NCBI GenBank assembly: GCA_003522105.1
Contig: DPGF01000099.1
Location: 1 to 6,667 of the forward strand
DNA from: Oscillibacter sp.
GTDB lineage: Bacteria; Bacillota; Clostridia; Oscillospirales; Oscillospiraceae
Direction: 5' to 3'
DNA length: 6,667 nucleotides
The notes under the pieces are model-generated. The model saw nothing but the letters and a program-made list of their open reading frames with translations. It was not told where the DNA came from and searched no databases. Of the stretch, positions 1-6,098 are shown one piece after another. Each line of letters opens with the position of its first letter. The first letter of the stretch is position 1. The translations under genes were made by a program, and so were the position numbers.

Positions 1-410
1 TCATTCGCCGTCAGCTTGATGTCTGTGAACTGGTGCTCGTCCTTGCCCTCGGTCATCCAGCTGTCAAGATCCCCGCCCGCGTAAGCGTAGGGGAAGAGCT
101 CTTCGTTGACATAGGGGCGGGAATCGTCACGCTCCAGCGCGAGCGTGACCGTCCCGGCATCGATCGCCGCGGCAAGCGCATCACGGCTCATGCCGGAAAC
201 GGGAATGGAAAGGGAAACGTCCTTCCCCTCCTTGCCCGTGACGAGCGTGATGGTCGCGTCCACATTGAACTTGGTGCCGAGGAGCGCATCGTCCTTGGGG
301 TTCATGTCCTGGAAGCTGACTGCCGCCGCGGAATTGACCGCGAGCGAAAGCGTCAGCACCAGTGCCAGTAAAAGCGAAAACGCCTTTGCGGCATATGAAT
401 GCTTCGTCAT
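1..410 (-). CDS. Secreted protein of unknown function, N-terminal part (runs off the left edge)
   Basis: The visible 136 codons start at ATG 410-408 and read open to the window edge, so the C-terminus is missing. The start is well supported: AGGAGG (418-423 on the complement) lies 7 bases upstream. Residues 1-9 are a short charged n-region, residues 10-25 a leucine/alanine-rich hydrophobic core, and an alanine-rich stretch ending at about residue 30 fits signal peptidase I cleavage, so the protein is probably exported. The mature part seen so far (31-136) is acidic and rich in Thr/Val/Asp, with alternating hydrophobic stretches such as DATITLVTG and GTVTLALERD that suggest beta-strands, possibly an immunoglobulin-like or adhesin-type sandwich. 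No family motif is recognised and no lipobox cysteine is present. It is transcribed away from the HAD-like gene from its own promoter at 472-500. Confidence 0.8.
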   Translation of the reverse strand, partial: MTKHSYAAKAFSLLLALVLTLSLAVNSAAAVSFQDMNPKDDALLGTKFNVDATITLVTGKEGKDVSLSIPVSGMSRDALAAAIDAGTVTLALERDDSRPYVNEELFPYAYAGGDLDSWMTEGKDEHQFTDIKLTAN

Positions 411-471
411 AATTCTTCCTCCTGTATTGTTCTTCCGCCGTTTCCGTCTCCGGCAGAGAGAGATTGTAGAT

Positions 472-500
472 AGTGTAGCTCAATAAAAATAGCAAGTCAA
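472..500 (-). promoter_or_regulatory. Sigma-A-type promoter of the secreted-protein gene
   Basis: On the complement, the -35 box TTGACT (495-500) and the -10 box TACACT (472-477) are separated by exactly 17 bases. They lie 61 bases upstream of the start codon at 410. The -35 matches consensus at five of six positions and the -10 at four, and the flanking DNA is AT-rich. No experimental start site is known; this is a sequence match. Confidence 0.7.
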
Positions 501-563
501 CCGTTTATTTCGCGCAAAATATTCAAACATTTTTATAAAAGCGAATATTATTCCATTCATTTT

Positions 564-577
564 GTGCAGTACAGCAC
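564..577. repeat. 14-base imperfect palindrome, possible operator
   Basis: GTGCAGTACAGCAC reads the same on both strands except for one A/A mismatch pair at positions 5 and 10. It sits between the two divergent promoters, 64 bases upstream of the leftward -35 box and 86 bases upstream of the rightward one. Dyads of this size are typical binding sites for dimeric repressors or activators. It is short enough to have arisen by chance, so the operator role is only suggested. Confidence 0.3.
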
Positions 578-662
578 TTTTCAGAACGGGAAGTTTCGTA
601 TTTTCTCCCACTTTCGTTCGCCAGAAAGGAAGTTTATGCGTTTCGTGGGCGTCGGAGAAAGA

Positions 663-691
663 TTGAAAAAGAAACGGCTGCGCGCTATAAT
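663..691 (+). promoter_or_regulatory. Sigma-A-type promoter of the HAD-like gene
   Basis: TTGAAA (663-668) and a perfect TATAAT (686-691) are separated by 17 bases. The start codon lies 35 bases downstream of the -10 box, leaving a short 5' leader that carries AGGAGG at 713-718. This is the strongest match to the housekeeping promoter consensus in the window. Confidence 0.8.
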
Positions 692-726
692 AAGGGCAAT
701 ACGATGATTGTCAGGAGGGGTAGGGC

Positions 727-1179
727 ATGCGGCTGCAAAGCGCTGTTTTTACTTTGGAGGATACGCTCTTCACGCCGGACGGCGCGGCGCGCGAGGGGCT
801 GGACAAGGCGCTTTCTCTTTTCAAGATGGAGGGCGTGTGGCTCGGCGCGGTAACGGCCATGCGCGCCGAGGACGCGCAAAGGGCGCTTGACTGGGCAGGA
901 CTTTCGTCCTATTTCCGCTTCGTGCTGACGGAATCCGTCGCCCTGTGCGGCGTTTACAGCGGCACGATGTTTGAGCGCGCGATGAAGCGTCTGCACGCAC
1001 GGAAGGAGGACACGGTCGTCTTTTCCGGCGCGCTTGCGGGCATTGAACAGGCCAAGGCGGCAGGCTTCCGCACGGTAGCGGTATCCGGCAGCGCCGGCGC
1101 CGCCGACTGGGCGGCCATGCAGAAGGAAGCCGATCAGGCGATTCTGCATTACGGCGAGTTTTTTGCGCAGATGGCGTAA
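727..1179 (+). CDS. HAD-fold protein with degenerate active site (probable pseudo-phosphatase)
   Basis: 150 residues starting at ATG 727, with AGGAGG (713-718) 8 bases upstream. The layout follows the beta-phosphoglucomutase-like branch of the haloacid dehalogenase superfamily: a motif I strand at residues 6-15 (AVFTLEDTLF), a motif II strand ending at Thr43, and a motif III/IV region at 75-114 (VVFSGALAGIEQAKAAGF). The key residues are mostly gone. The nucleophilic Asp of motif I is Thr9, the second Asp is Glu11, the motif III Lys aligns with Val76, and the motif IV Asp aligns with Gly101; only the motif II Thr43 fits. About 30 residues separate motifs I and II, so there is almost no C1 cap, and the protein is shorter than the usual 200-220 residues. 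The frame is intact with a good promoter and ribosome binding site, so it looks expressed rather than decayed. It is probably a non-catalytic or altered-function cytosolic protein; the role is unknown. Confidence 0.75.
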   Translation: MRLQSAVFTLEDTLFTPDGAAREGLDKALSLFKMEGVWLGAVTAMRAEDAQRALDWAGLSSYFRFVLTESVALCGVYSGTMFERAMKRLHARKEDTVVFSGALAGIEQAKAAGFRTVAVSGSAGAADWAAMQKEADQAILHYGEFFAQMA

Positions 1180-1216
1180 AAACGGGGTAAAACCGGCAAA
1201 ATTCGACATTTCTCAG

Positions 1217-1244
1217 TTGCAGTTTTTCCGAACTATGGTATGAT
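1217..1244 (+). promoter_or_regulatory. Probable promoter of the diguanylate cyclase gene
   Basis: TTGCAG (1217-1222) and TATGAT (1239-1244) are 16 bases apart and lie 35 bases upstream of the start codon at 1280. The distance to the gene matches that of the upstream HAD-like gene. No terminator is visible between the two genes, so read-through from the HAD-like gene may add to transcription. Confidence 0.6.
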
Positions 1245-1279
1245 AGAAGAACGATCACCGGAAAGGGAGGGACTGTGCA

Positions 1280-2383
1280 ATGTCAGATTTTTACTCAGCA
1301 ATCGTCTTTCTTTCCGCTTTTATTATGATCATCATGGTTCTGCTGGTGCGGAGCAACGATCTGGTGGAGTACAGCGAAAAGCAGACCATTTACACCATTT
1401 CTGTGCTGGTGATCGCCGGCGCGGTGTCGGAATGGCTCGCCGTGTGGATGGACGGAGCAGACCCTTCGCTGCGGCTCCTTCATGTGATCCTCAAGACCAT
1501 CGAGTTATCCACAGCGCCTGTCATTCCCGTGCTGTGCAGCTCCCTTATCCGCCCCATACGCCACAAAAAAGCCATTTACAGCCTGCTCTCGATCCACGTG
1601 CTGCTTGAGATCCTGTTCGCATTCTGGAGTCTGGATTACATCTTCTGGGTGGACGAGCAGGGCTGCTATCACCGCGGGGCGTTTTATTGGGTCTACGCGC
1701 TGGCGTATATCGGCGGCATGCTGTTTTTCACAGCGCTGCTCCTGAGCGAGAGCACGCGCCACTACGACACACATCGCACGCTCGCCGCCATTCTGCCGCT
1801 GTTTTTCTTCTGCGGACTTCTCATTGAGTATCAGACCGTGACGGTGCGCATCACATGGCTGTGCGCGTCGGTGGCGATCTTGATGGTCTACATTCTCTAT
1901 TCCGAGCTGAGGCAAAAGACCGACGCGCTGACGCATCTTCTGAACCGCAGCAGCTATGAAAGCAGGCTCGCCGCGCTGCGCGAGCATGCTGTGATCTACT
2001 ACTTTGACGTAGACGAATTCAAGAGCATCAACGACACTTACGGCCACGGTGAGGGCGACAGCATGCTCTCCGAGGTGGGCGGCGTGATTTATGCGTCGTT
2101 TTCCCACGTGGGACACTGCTACCGCATTGGCGGCGACGAATTCTGCGTCATTGCGCGCATTTCCGACATGGCCGCAGAAGCCCAGCTCTCCGAATTCCTG
2201 CGCGAACTGGCGGCGCAGCGCGAGCAATGCGAGCGCCTGCCGCAGGTGTCGGTGGGCTATGCCTGCTACCACCCCGAGCGCGACAGCATCGAAGATGTGA
2301 TCGCGCGCGCCGACCAGATGATGTATCACTACAAGCGGAAGCTCAAGGACACGGTGCAGCTCGCCGGCGATGCAAGCGAATAA
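1280..2383 (+). CDS. Seven-helix membrane diguanylate cyclase (GGDEF domain)
   Basis: 367 residues, starting at ATG 1280 behind a GGGAGG ribosome binding site. It is predicted to make cyclic di-GMP from two GTP at the inner face of the membrane. The N-terminal half (about 5-208) holds seven probable membrane helices, near 5-23, 37-57, 73-90, 97-117, 135-155, 168-186 and 189-208, with an outer loop around 118-134; this is a plausible sensor module of unrecognised type. The GGDEF domain follows almost directly (about 212-360) without a HAMP, PAS or coiled-coil linker. It carries DALTHLLNR (215-223), metal-binding Asp243, FKSIND (247-252), GHGEGD (255-260) and an intact RIGGDEF signature (GGDEF at 284-288), so it should be catalytically active. 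The RxxD inhibitory site expected at 275-278 is absent (Ser275, Gly278). The signal sensed and the c-di-GMP target are not evident from the neighbours. Confidence 0.93.
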   Translation: MSDFYSAIVFLSAFIMIIMVLLVRSNDLVEYSEKQTIYTISVLVIAGAVSEWLAVWMDGADPSLRLLHVILKTIELSTAPVIPVLCSSLIRPIRHKKAIYSLLSIHVLLEILFAFWSLDYIFWVDEQGCYHRGAFYWVYALAYIGGMLFFTALLLSESTRHYDTHRTLAAILPLFFFCGLLIEYQTVTVRITWLCASVAILMVYILYSELRQKTDALTHLLNRSSYESRLAALREHAVIYYFDVDEFKSINDTYGHGEGDSMLSEVGGVIYASFSHVGHCYRIGGDEFCVIARISDMAAEAQLSEFLRELAAQREQCERLPQVSVGYACYHPERDSIEDVIARADQMMYHYKRKLKDTVQLAGDASE

Positions 2384-2417
2384 AAAAAGGGTTCAGGGAA
2401 AAACCTGAACCCTTTTT
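2384..2417. terminator. Bidirectional intrinsic terminator between convergent genes
   Basis: A perfect 9-base-pair stem (GGGTTCAGG at 2389-2397 with CCTGAACCC at 2404-2412) encloses a 6-base loop. An A-run sits on the left and a T-run (2413-2417) on the right. The flanking A and T bases can extend the stem to about 14 pairs and give a U-tail on either strand. It begins at the stop codon of the cyclase gene and lies 8 bases beyond the stop of the converging DUF368 gene, so it should end both transcripts. Confidence 0.92.
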
Positions 2418-2424
2418 ATCATGT

Positions 2425-3261
2425 TTACGACTCTGATGTCTCCTCCTGCGGGCGGATCTTACCGCCGAGAGCGGCAAGCACCGCGCCTAAGACGGCGCAC
2501 ACCGCACTCCAGATCATCTCCCCCGAAGAGGCGAAGCCCGTCGGAATAATGGCAAGCGTGGAGGCAAGCACAACGCCGATGACAGCGTGATAGGCGAGGG
2601 GATAGTGCGCATCGAAGAGCTTGCTCACAAGGCGCGCAAACAGCGCGACCACACCGCACATGCCGATTGTCCACGGAAGGAGAACGGAAAGATCAAAGTG
2701 CGTGATGCCGTCGACCATCGGCGTGAGCAGCCCCACGGCCATTAAAATAGAGGACGAGGTCATGCCGGGGATAATGAAGCTGAAGCCCCACAGCACGCCG
2801 CAGAAGAGGAAGCCGCCGAAATTCGCCGGCATCTCGGAAAAGGAGCCGAAGCGGACGGCCATCAGCACGGCAAAGAGCGCGAGAAAGCTGACCGAGAGCG
2901 ACAGATACGCCCCCCTGCGCCGTCCCTGCGCGCCCGCCTCACGCCAAAGCTCGGGCAGCGTGCCGAGAATGAGACCGATGAAAAGGCAGGTCGCGACGGT
3001 TTCCGACTGGTGAAACAGCGCGAGGATCGCGCCCCCGCCGCCTAAGAAACCGAGCACCCAACCGATGCCGACGGCGAGGAGCATGCGCCAGTAGCGCGGA
3101 AAGGCGCGCTTCGGGTGCGTGAGAAGCTCCATCGCGGGGCGGTAGATGCCGAAGATGACCGCGAGCACCCCGCCGGAAATGCCCGGCAGGATCGCGCCCG
3201 CGCCGATGATGACGCCTTGCAGCACGCGGAGAATGCAGTTTTTTGTCTGGGTATTTTTCAT
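2425..3261 (-). CDS. DUF368 family membrane protein, PopT-type polyprenyl-phosphate transporter
   Basis: 278 residues, nearly all hydrophobic with short loops, matching the size and pattern of the DUF368 family (PF04018). The two family hallmarks are clear: GAGAILPGISGG at residues 20-31, and a second half-repeat GFSFIIPGMTSS at 159-170 that suggests an inverted two-fold repeat. FIGLILGTLPELW (94-106) is also typical. Members from Staphylococcus aureus and Vibrio cholerae (PopT) move undecaprenyl phosphate across the cytoplasmic membrane, recycling the lipid carrier for cell-wall and teichoic-acid synthesis; that function is transferred here by family. It is the last gene of the leftward operon, 57 bases after the dehydrogenase stop. 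The ATG at 3261-3259 fits the expected N-terminus, but its upstream sequence has only a weak ribosome binding site, with no AGGAGG. A terminator follows directly. Confidence 0.88.
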   Translation of the reverse strand: MKNTQTKNCILRVLQGVIIGAGAILPGISGGVLAVIFGIYRPAMELLTHPKRAFPRYWRMLLAVGIGWVLGFLGGGGAILALFHQSETVATCLFIGLILGTLPELWREAGAQGRRRGAYLSLSVSFLALFAVLMAVRFGSFSEMPANFGGFLFCGVLWGFSFIIPGMTSSSILMAVGLLTPMVDGITHFDLSVLLPWTIGMCGVVALFARLVSKLFDAHYPLAYHAVIGVVLASTLAIIPTGFASSGEMIWSAVCAVLGAVLAALGGKIRPQEETSES

Positions 3262-3282
3262 AAGATCGTCTGTTTCGTTTCT

Positions 3283-3315
3283 GCGCTCAAGGGAGCATTT
3301 GGAAAAATGCAGCGC
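3283..3315 (-). other. Bulged hairpin in the intercistronic gap before the DUF368 gene
   Basis: On the transcribed strand a 6-pair stem GCATTT/AAATGC with a 4-base loop is stacked on a 5-pair stem GCGCT/AGCGC, with a 7-base bulge on one side. It starts just after the stop codon of the dehydrogenase gene. No U-run follows, so it is not a standard intrinsic terminator. It could stabilise the upstream message or lower expression of the last gene; this is inference. Confidence 0.35.
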
Positions 3316-3318
3316 GGC

Positions 3319-4287
3319 TCAGTAGCCCTTTTTGCGGTCGACAAGGTGGTGTAGCGGACGGCCCGCGGCGTAATTCTCGAGGTTCTCGCAGAAGAGCGCG
3401 ACATTGCGCTCGCAGGTGTAGCCGAGCGTCATATTGCCCGCGACGTGCGGCGTGAGCAGGAGATTTTTTGCCTTTCGCAGCGGGTGATCGGCGGGCAGCG
3501 GCTCGGGCACGACCACATCAAGCGCCGCGCCGGCAAGGTGGCCGGAATCGAGGGCTGCGATGAGCGCGTCCTGATCGATCGCCGTGCCGCGCCCGACATT
3601 GACGACGTACGCGCCCTCGGGCAGCAGCGCCATGCGCGCTGCGTCCAGGATATTCACCGTGTCGCTCACCGAGGGCAGCGACATGAAGAGAAGGTCGGTC
3701 TCCGGCAGGAGCTTATCAAGCTCCGTGACGGGATAAACTTTGTCAAAGTCCTCATTCGCGCGGCCGCTGCGGCTCACGCCGATGAGGCTTGCCGGGTGGA
3801 ACGCACGCACACGGCGGGCAAATTCCGTGCCGATGTCGCCCGCGCCGAGGCAGGTGACGCGCGCGCCGTGGAGCGAGCGGATACCGCCGGGCAGCACGCG
3901 CCAGTCACCCTCGCGGATCACCTCGGTGTATTCAAGCTCGCGGCGCAGCAGCATCAGCGAGACCATGACCGAATGCTCGGCGATGGTCGTACCGTAAGCG
4001 CCGGAGGCGTTGGTAAGCAGGCAGTCGGGATTCTGATAGAGCTCGTCGCGGCAGAAGCGGTCGATGCCCGCCCAGCAGCTTGCGTACCACTTGAGATTCT
4101 TTGCCCCCGCGATGACCTTCTGCGAGGGGTGGCCGTAGAGAATGGTGCAGTCGTCCACGTTGCCCGCCGCCGCCTTGGACGAGGGGAAGAATACGATGTC
4201 ATAGCCGCAGCGCGCGGCAGTGTCGCGCAGGGTCTTTTCGTATGCGGGGGTCAGAAAGTCGATGATGACGCCGATTTTTTCACTCAT
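3319..4287 (-). CDS. D-isomer-specific 2-hydroxyacid dehydrogenase
   Basis: 322 residues of the family that includes glyoxylate/hydroxypyruvate reductase, D-lactate dehydrogenase and phosphoglycerate dehydrogenase, and which interconverts 2-keto acids and D-2-hydroxy acids with NAD(P)H in the cytosol. The nucleotide-binding glycine motif GAGDIG is at 148-153. The catalytic set is complete: Arg233 (VNVGRGTAID), Glu262 (PEPLP) and His281 (TPHVAGN). Strand two of the Rossmann fold ends in VSRSGR (171-176), where arginines replace the Asp of NAD-specific enzymes, so NADPH is the likelier cofactor. There is no C-terminal ACT domain, arguing against a full SerA. The start at 4287 is preferred over an in-frame ATG at 4317 because GGAGG (4297-4301) lies 9 bases before it and residues align with the family from here. 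The start is one base from the stop of the upstream gene, implying translational coupling. The exact substrate cannot be told. Confidence 0.92.
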   Translation of the reverse strand: MSEKIGVIIDFLTPAYEKTLRDTAARCGYDIVFFPSSKAAAGNVDDCTILYGHPSQKVIAGAKNLKWYASCWAGIDRFCRDELYQNPDCLLTNASGAYGTTIAEHSVMVSLMLLRRELEYTEVIREGDWRVLPGGIRSLHGARVTCLGAGDIGTEFARRVRAFHPASLIGVSRSGRANEDFDKVYPVTELDKLLPETDLLFMSLPSVSDTVNILDAARMALLPEGAYVVNVGRGTAIDQDALIAALDSGHLAGAALDVVVPEPLPADHPLRKAKNLLLTPHVAGNMTLGYTCERNVALFCENLENYAAGRPLHHLVDRKKGY

Positions 4288-4288
4288 G

Positions 4289-5875
4289 CTACAATTCCTC
4301 CAAAATTCGTTCCGCAACGCGCAGGCCGTCGGCCGCGGCGCTCATGATGCCGCCGGCGTAGCCCGCGCCCTCGCCGCAGGGATAGAGCCCCCGCAAGGCG
4401 GACTGATAGCTTTCGCTTTCGCGCACGATGCGCACGGGGGACGAAGAGCGCGTCTCCACCGCCGTCAGCACGGCGTCGGGAGAATCAAAGCCCCGGAGCT
4501 TTTTCCCCAGCAGGGGGATCCCCTCCTCAAGCGCCTCGCAGACAAAGGGCGGGAGACAGTCGTGCAGGTCGCACCAGCGAACATCGGGCCGATAGGTCGG
4601 CGCGACGCTTCCTGCGCCCGTGGACGCGCGATGGGCAAGAAAATCCTCCACCCGCTGCGCGGGCGCGCGATAGCCGCCTCCGCCGAGGCGGTAGGCCGCG
4701 TCCTCCAGCGCGCGCTGGAAGGAAACGCCCGCAAGGGTATCGTCCGAGGGGAAATCCTCGGGCGTGACGGAGACAAGAAGGCCGCCGTTGATGTTCACGC
4801 CGTCGCGCGCGAACTCGCTCATGCCGTTCGTCACGACGCGGTTTTCCTCCGACGCCGCGGCGACGACCTCGCCGCCGGGACAGACGCAGAAGGAGAACAC
4901 GCCGCGTCCTTTCCCTGTGTGGCAGGAGAGCTTATACGATGTGGGCGGAAGGCCGGGCGTACCCGCCGCCGCCTTATACTGCGCCGCGTCCATGTCGCGC
5001 TGGCGGTGCTCGATGCGCACGCCGACAGCGAAGGGTTTCGGCTCCATCGGTACACCCCGCTCGCGCAGCATCTCGAACGTATCGCGCGCGCTGTGACCGG
5101 GGGCAAGGACAACATGGCGCGCAGGGAGAACATAGTCCCCCTCTGGGGAGGAAACGCGCAGCGCGCGGACGCTGCCGCCATCCATGTCAATATCCGTAAC
5201 CCTATGGGAAAAGCGCACCTCGCCGCCGCGGTCGATGATCTCGCGGCGGAGGTTTTGCAGCACGACATAGAGCCTGTCCGTGCCGACGTGGGGCTTGGCG
5301 TCGACCAAAATATCCCCGCTCGCGCCGAAGCGGACAAATTCTTCTAAAATAAATCCGTGGCGCAGATCTTTTGTGCCGGTGTTGAGCTTGCCGTCGGAAA
5401 ACGCACCCGCGCCGCCCTCGCCGAACTGCACGTTCGACGATAGGTCGAGCTCTCCCGTGTGCCAGAAGCGCTCAACGTCCTGCTTTCGCTGCTCGACGGC
5501 GCGCCCTCGCTCCAATAAAATGGGTCTTGCACCGCAGCGGGCAAGCAGCAGCGCGCAGAAAAGTCCCGCAGGCCCCGCGCCAACAACGACGGGGGAGACC
5601 GCCGGCGCGCCAATGGGCGCGGGCGGGGCATAGCGCCTGGGCGCGTAGGACTGCACATTTTTATTCTTGCAGCGCCTCAAGGCCGCCGTTTCGTTTTTGA
5701 CCTCGACCGCGCAGGAGCAGACGAGCTTCACGCCCTCGCGCGCGTCGATCGAGCGGCGCAGGAGCTGCACGGAGGAAATTTCCGCCGCGCTCACGTGCAG
5801 CGCGCGCTCGCAGGCTGCGCGCAGAGCCTTCTCATCTGCGCCCACGGGGAGCTTCAAATTGTCGATGCGAAGCAT
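4289..5875 (-). CDS. COG2509-type FAD-dependent dehydrogenase (NAD(P)/FAD-dependent oxidoreductase)
   Basis: 528 residues, full length for this widespread but poorly characterised flavoprotein family. An N-terminal domain (1-75) precedes the dinucleotide-binding motif VVVGAGPAGL (96-105) and the Glu-Arg end of the second strand (LLERGR, 120-125), which binds the FAD ribose. The family hallmark GEGGAGAFSDGKLNTGTK lies at 152-169. A second FAD contact, HVVLAPGHSARD, is at 254-265, and the C-terminal FAD-binding segment CGEGAGYAGGIMSAAADG is at 500-517. No signal peptide or membrane segment is present, so it is cytosolic. The substrate is unknown for the family. ATG 5875 has AGGAGG (5885-5890) 9 bases upstream. 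It is the first gene of the operon, with its TAG stop one base before the next start. Confidence 0.92.
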   Translation of the reverse strand: MLRIDNLKLPVGADEKALRAACERALHVSAAEISSVQLLRRSIDAREGVKLVCSCAVEVKNETAALRRCKNKNVQSYAPRRYAPPAPIGAPAVSPVVVGAGPAGLFCALLLARCGARPILLERGRAVEQRKQDVERFWHTGELDLSSNVQFGEGGAGAFSDGKLNTGTKDLRHGFILEEFVRFGASGDILVDAKPHVGTDRLYVVLQNLRREIIDRGGEVRFSHRVTDIDMDGGSVRALRVSSPEGDYVLPARHVVLAPGHSARDTFEMLRERGVPMEPKPFAVGVRIEHRQRDMDAAQYKAAAGTPGLPPTSYKLSCHTGKGRGVFSFCVCPGGEVVAAASEENRVVTNGMSEFARDGVNINGGLLVSVTPEDFPSDDTLAGVSFQRALEDAAYRLGGGGYRAPAQRVEDFLAHRASTGAGSVAPTYRPDVRWCDLHDCLPPFVCEALEEGIPLLGKKLRGFDSPDAVLTAVETRSSSPVRIVRESESYQSALRGLYPCGEGAGYAGGIMSAAADGLRVAERILEEL

Positions 5876-5908
5876 CTTGCGCCGCCTCCTTTTTCTCAGA
5901 TGGCTCTC

Positions 5909-5937
5909 ATTTTAGTATGGCGGGGCGCAAATCGCAA
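5909..5937 (-). promoter_or_regulatory. Probable promoter of the leftward three-gene operon
   Basis: On the complement, TTGCGA (5932-5937) and TAAAAT (5909-5914) are separated by 17 bases and lie 33 bases upstream of the flavoprotein start codon. A second possible promoter further upstream on the same strand pairs TTGAAC (6006-6011) with TAAATT (5983-5988), also 17 bases apart. Either or both could drive the operon. Confidence 0.55.
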
Positions 5938-5963
5938 GGGAAATCGTGTGAATATCACAGAAA

Positions 5964-5990
5964 CTTAAAATTTGCGCGCCGGAATTTAAG
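5964..5990. repeat. Near-perfect inverted repeat between divergent genes, possible operator
   Basis: CTTAAAATT (5964-5972) and AATTTAAG (5983-5990) are inverted copies differing by one extra A, with a GC-rich 10-base centre. The repeat lies between the flavoprotein operon and the htrA gene. Its right arm overlaps the distal leftward -10 candidate and it ends a few bases before an htrA -35 candidate. It could bind a regulator acting on both units. Without a conserved family consensus the regulator is unknown. Confidence 0.4.
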
Positions 5991-5993
5991 AAA

Positions 5994-6038
5994 TTGCCAA
6001 ATAACGTTCAAGAATTATACATAAATATCCCCTATGAT
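5994..6038 (+). promoter_or_regulatory. Candidate promoter region of the htrA gene
   Basis: Two -10-like boxes are present: TATACA (6016-6021), 16 bases after TTGCCA (5994-5999), and TATGAT (6033-6038), which has only the distant TTCAAG (6007-6012) with a 20-base spacer. The first pair is the better match. The stretch is AT-rich and would give a leader of about 65-75 bases. No CIRCE (HrcA) or CtsR heat-shock operator was seen. Confidence 0.45.
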
Positions 6039-6098
6039 AGCAGCATCGAAAGGCAAAGGACCGCTGACGCGGAAACCGTTTCACAGGAGGTCAGAACC

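Larger units (their letters stand above)
411..726. other. Divergent AT-rich intergenic region (316 bases)
   Basis: This spacer lies between two divergently transcribed genes and has no convincing coding sequence. It holds a leftward promoter (472-500), a rightward promoter (663-691), the ribosome binding sites of both genes, and a 14-base imperfect palindrome at 564-577. Bases 500-560 are much richer in A and T than the flanking genes, as expected of a control region. The octamer GGAAGTTT occurs twice (589-596 and 628-635), which could be chance. No RNA gene or riboswitch is recognised. Confidence 0.6.

Noticed and set aside
33..486. Two overlapping + strand open frames
   Set aside because: They are antisense to the secreted-protein gene, whose signal peptide, ribosome binding site and promoter all agree on the - strand.
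581..640. Possible hairpin or repeat around GAACGGGAAG and CTTTCGTTC, and the octamer GGAAGTTT twice
   Set aside because: The arms have mismatches and a 17-base loop, and two octamer copies in AT-rich DNA are not beyond chance.
1180..1216. Possible terminator after the HAD-like gene
   Set aside because: Only a 3-4 base CGG/CCG pairing without a U-run is present, too weak for an intrinsic terminator.
1505..2329. Long open frame on the - strand (274 codons)
   Set aside because: It is the antisense of the diguanylate cyclase gene; the sense frame contains the full set of GGDEF motifs.
4288..4317. Upstream ATG at 4317 as start of the D-2-hydroxyacid dehydrogenase
   Set aside because: It would overlap the flavoprotein gene by 29 bases, lacks a good ribosome binding site, and the ATG at 4287 has GGAGG at 9 bases and a family-like N-terminus.
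3445..4347. Long open frame on the + strand (300 codons)
   Set aside because: It is opposite the D-2-hydroxyacid dehydrogenase, which has complete catalytic motifs; the antisense product has biased composition and no recognisable domain.
4220..5347. Long open frame on the + strand (375 codons)
   Set aside because: It lies opposite the well-supported COG2509 flavoprotein, its composition is Arg/Ala/His-rich as expected of an antisense shadow in GC-rich DNA, and it has no family motif or ribosome binding site.
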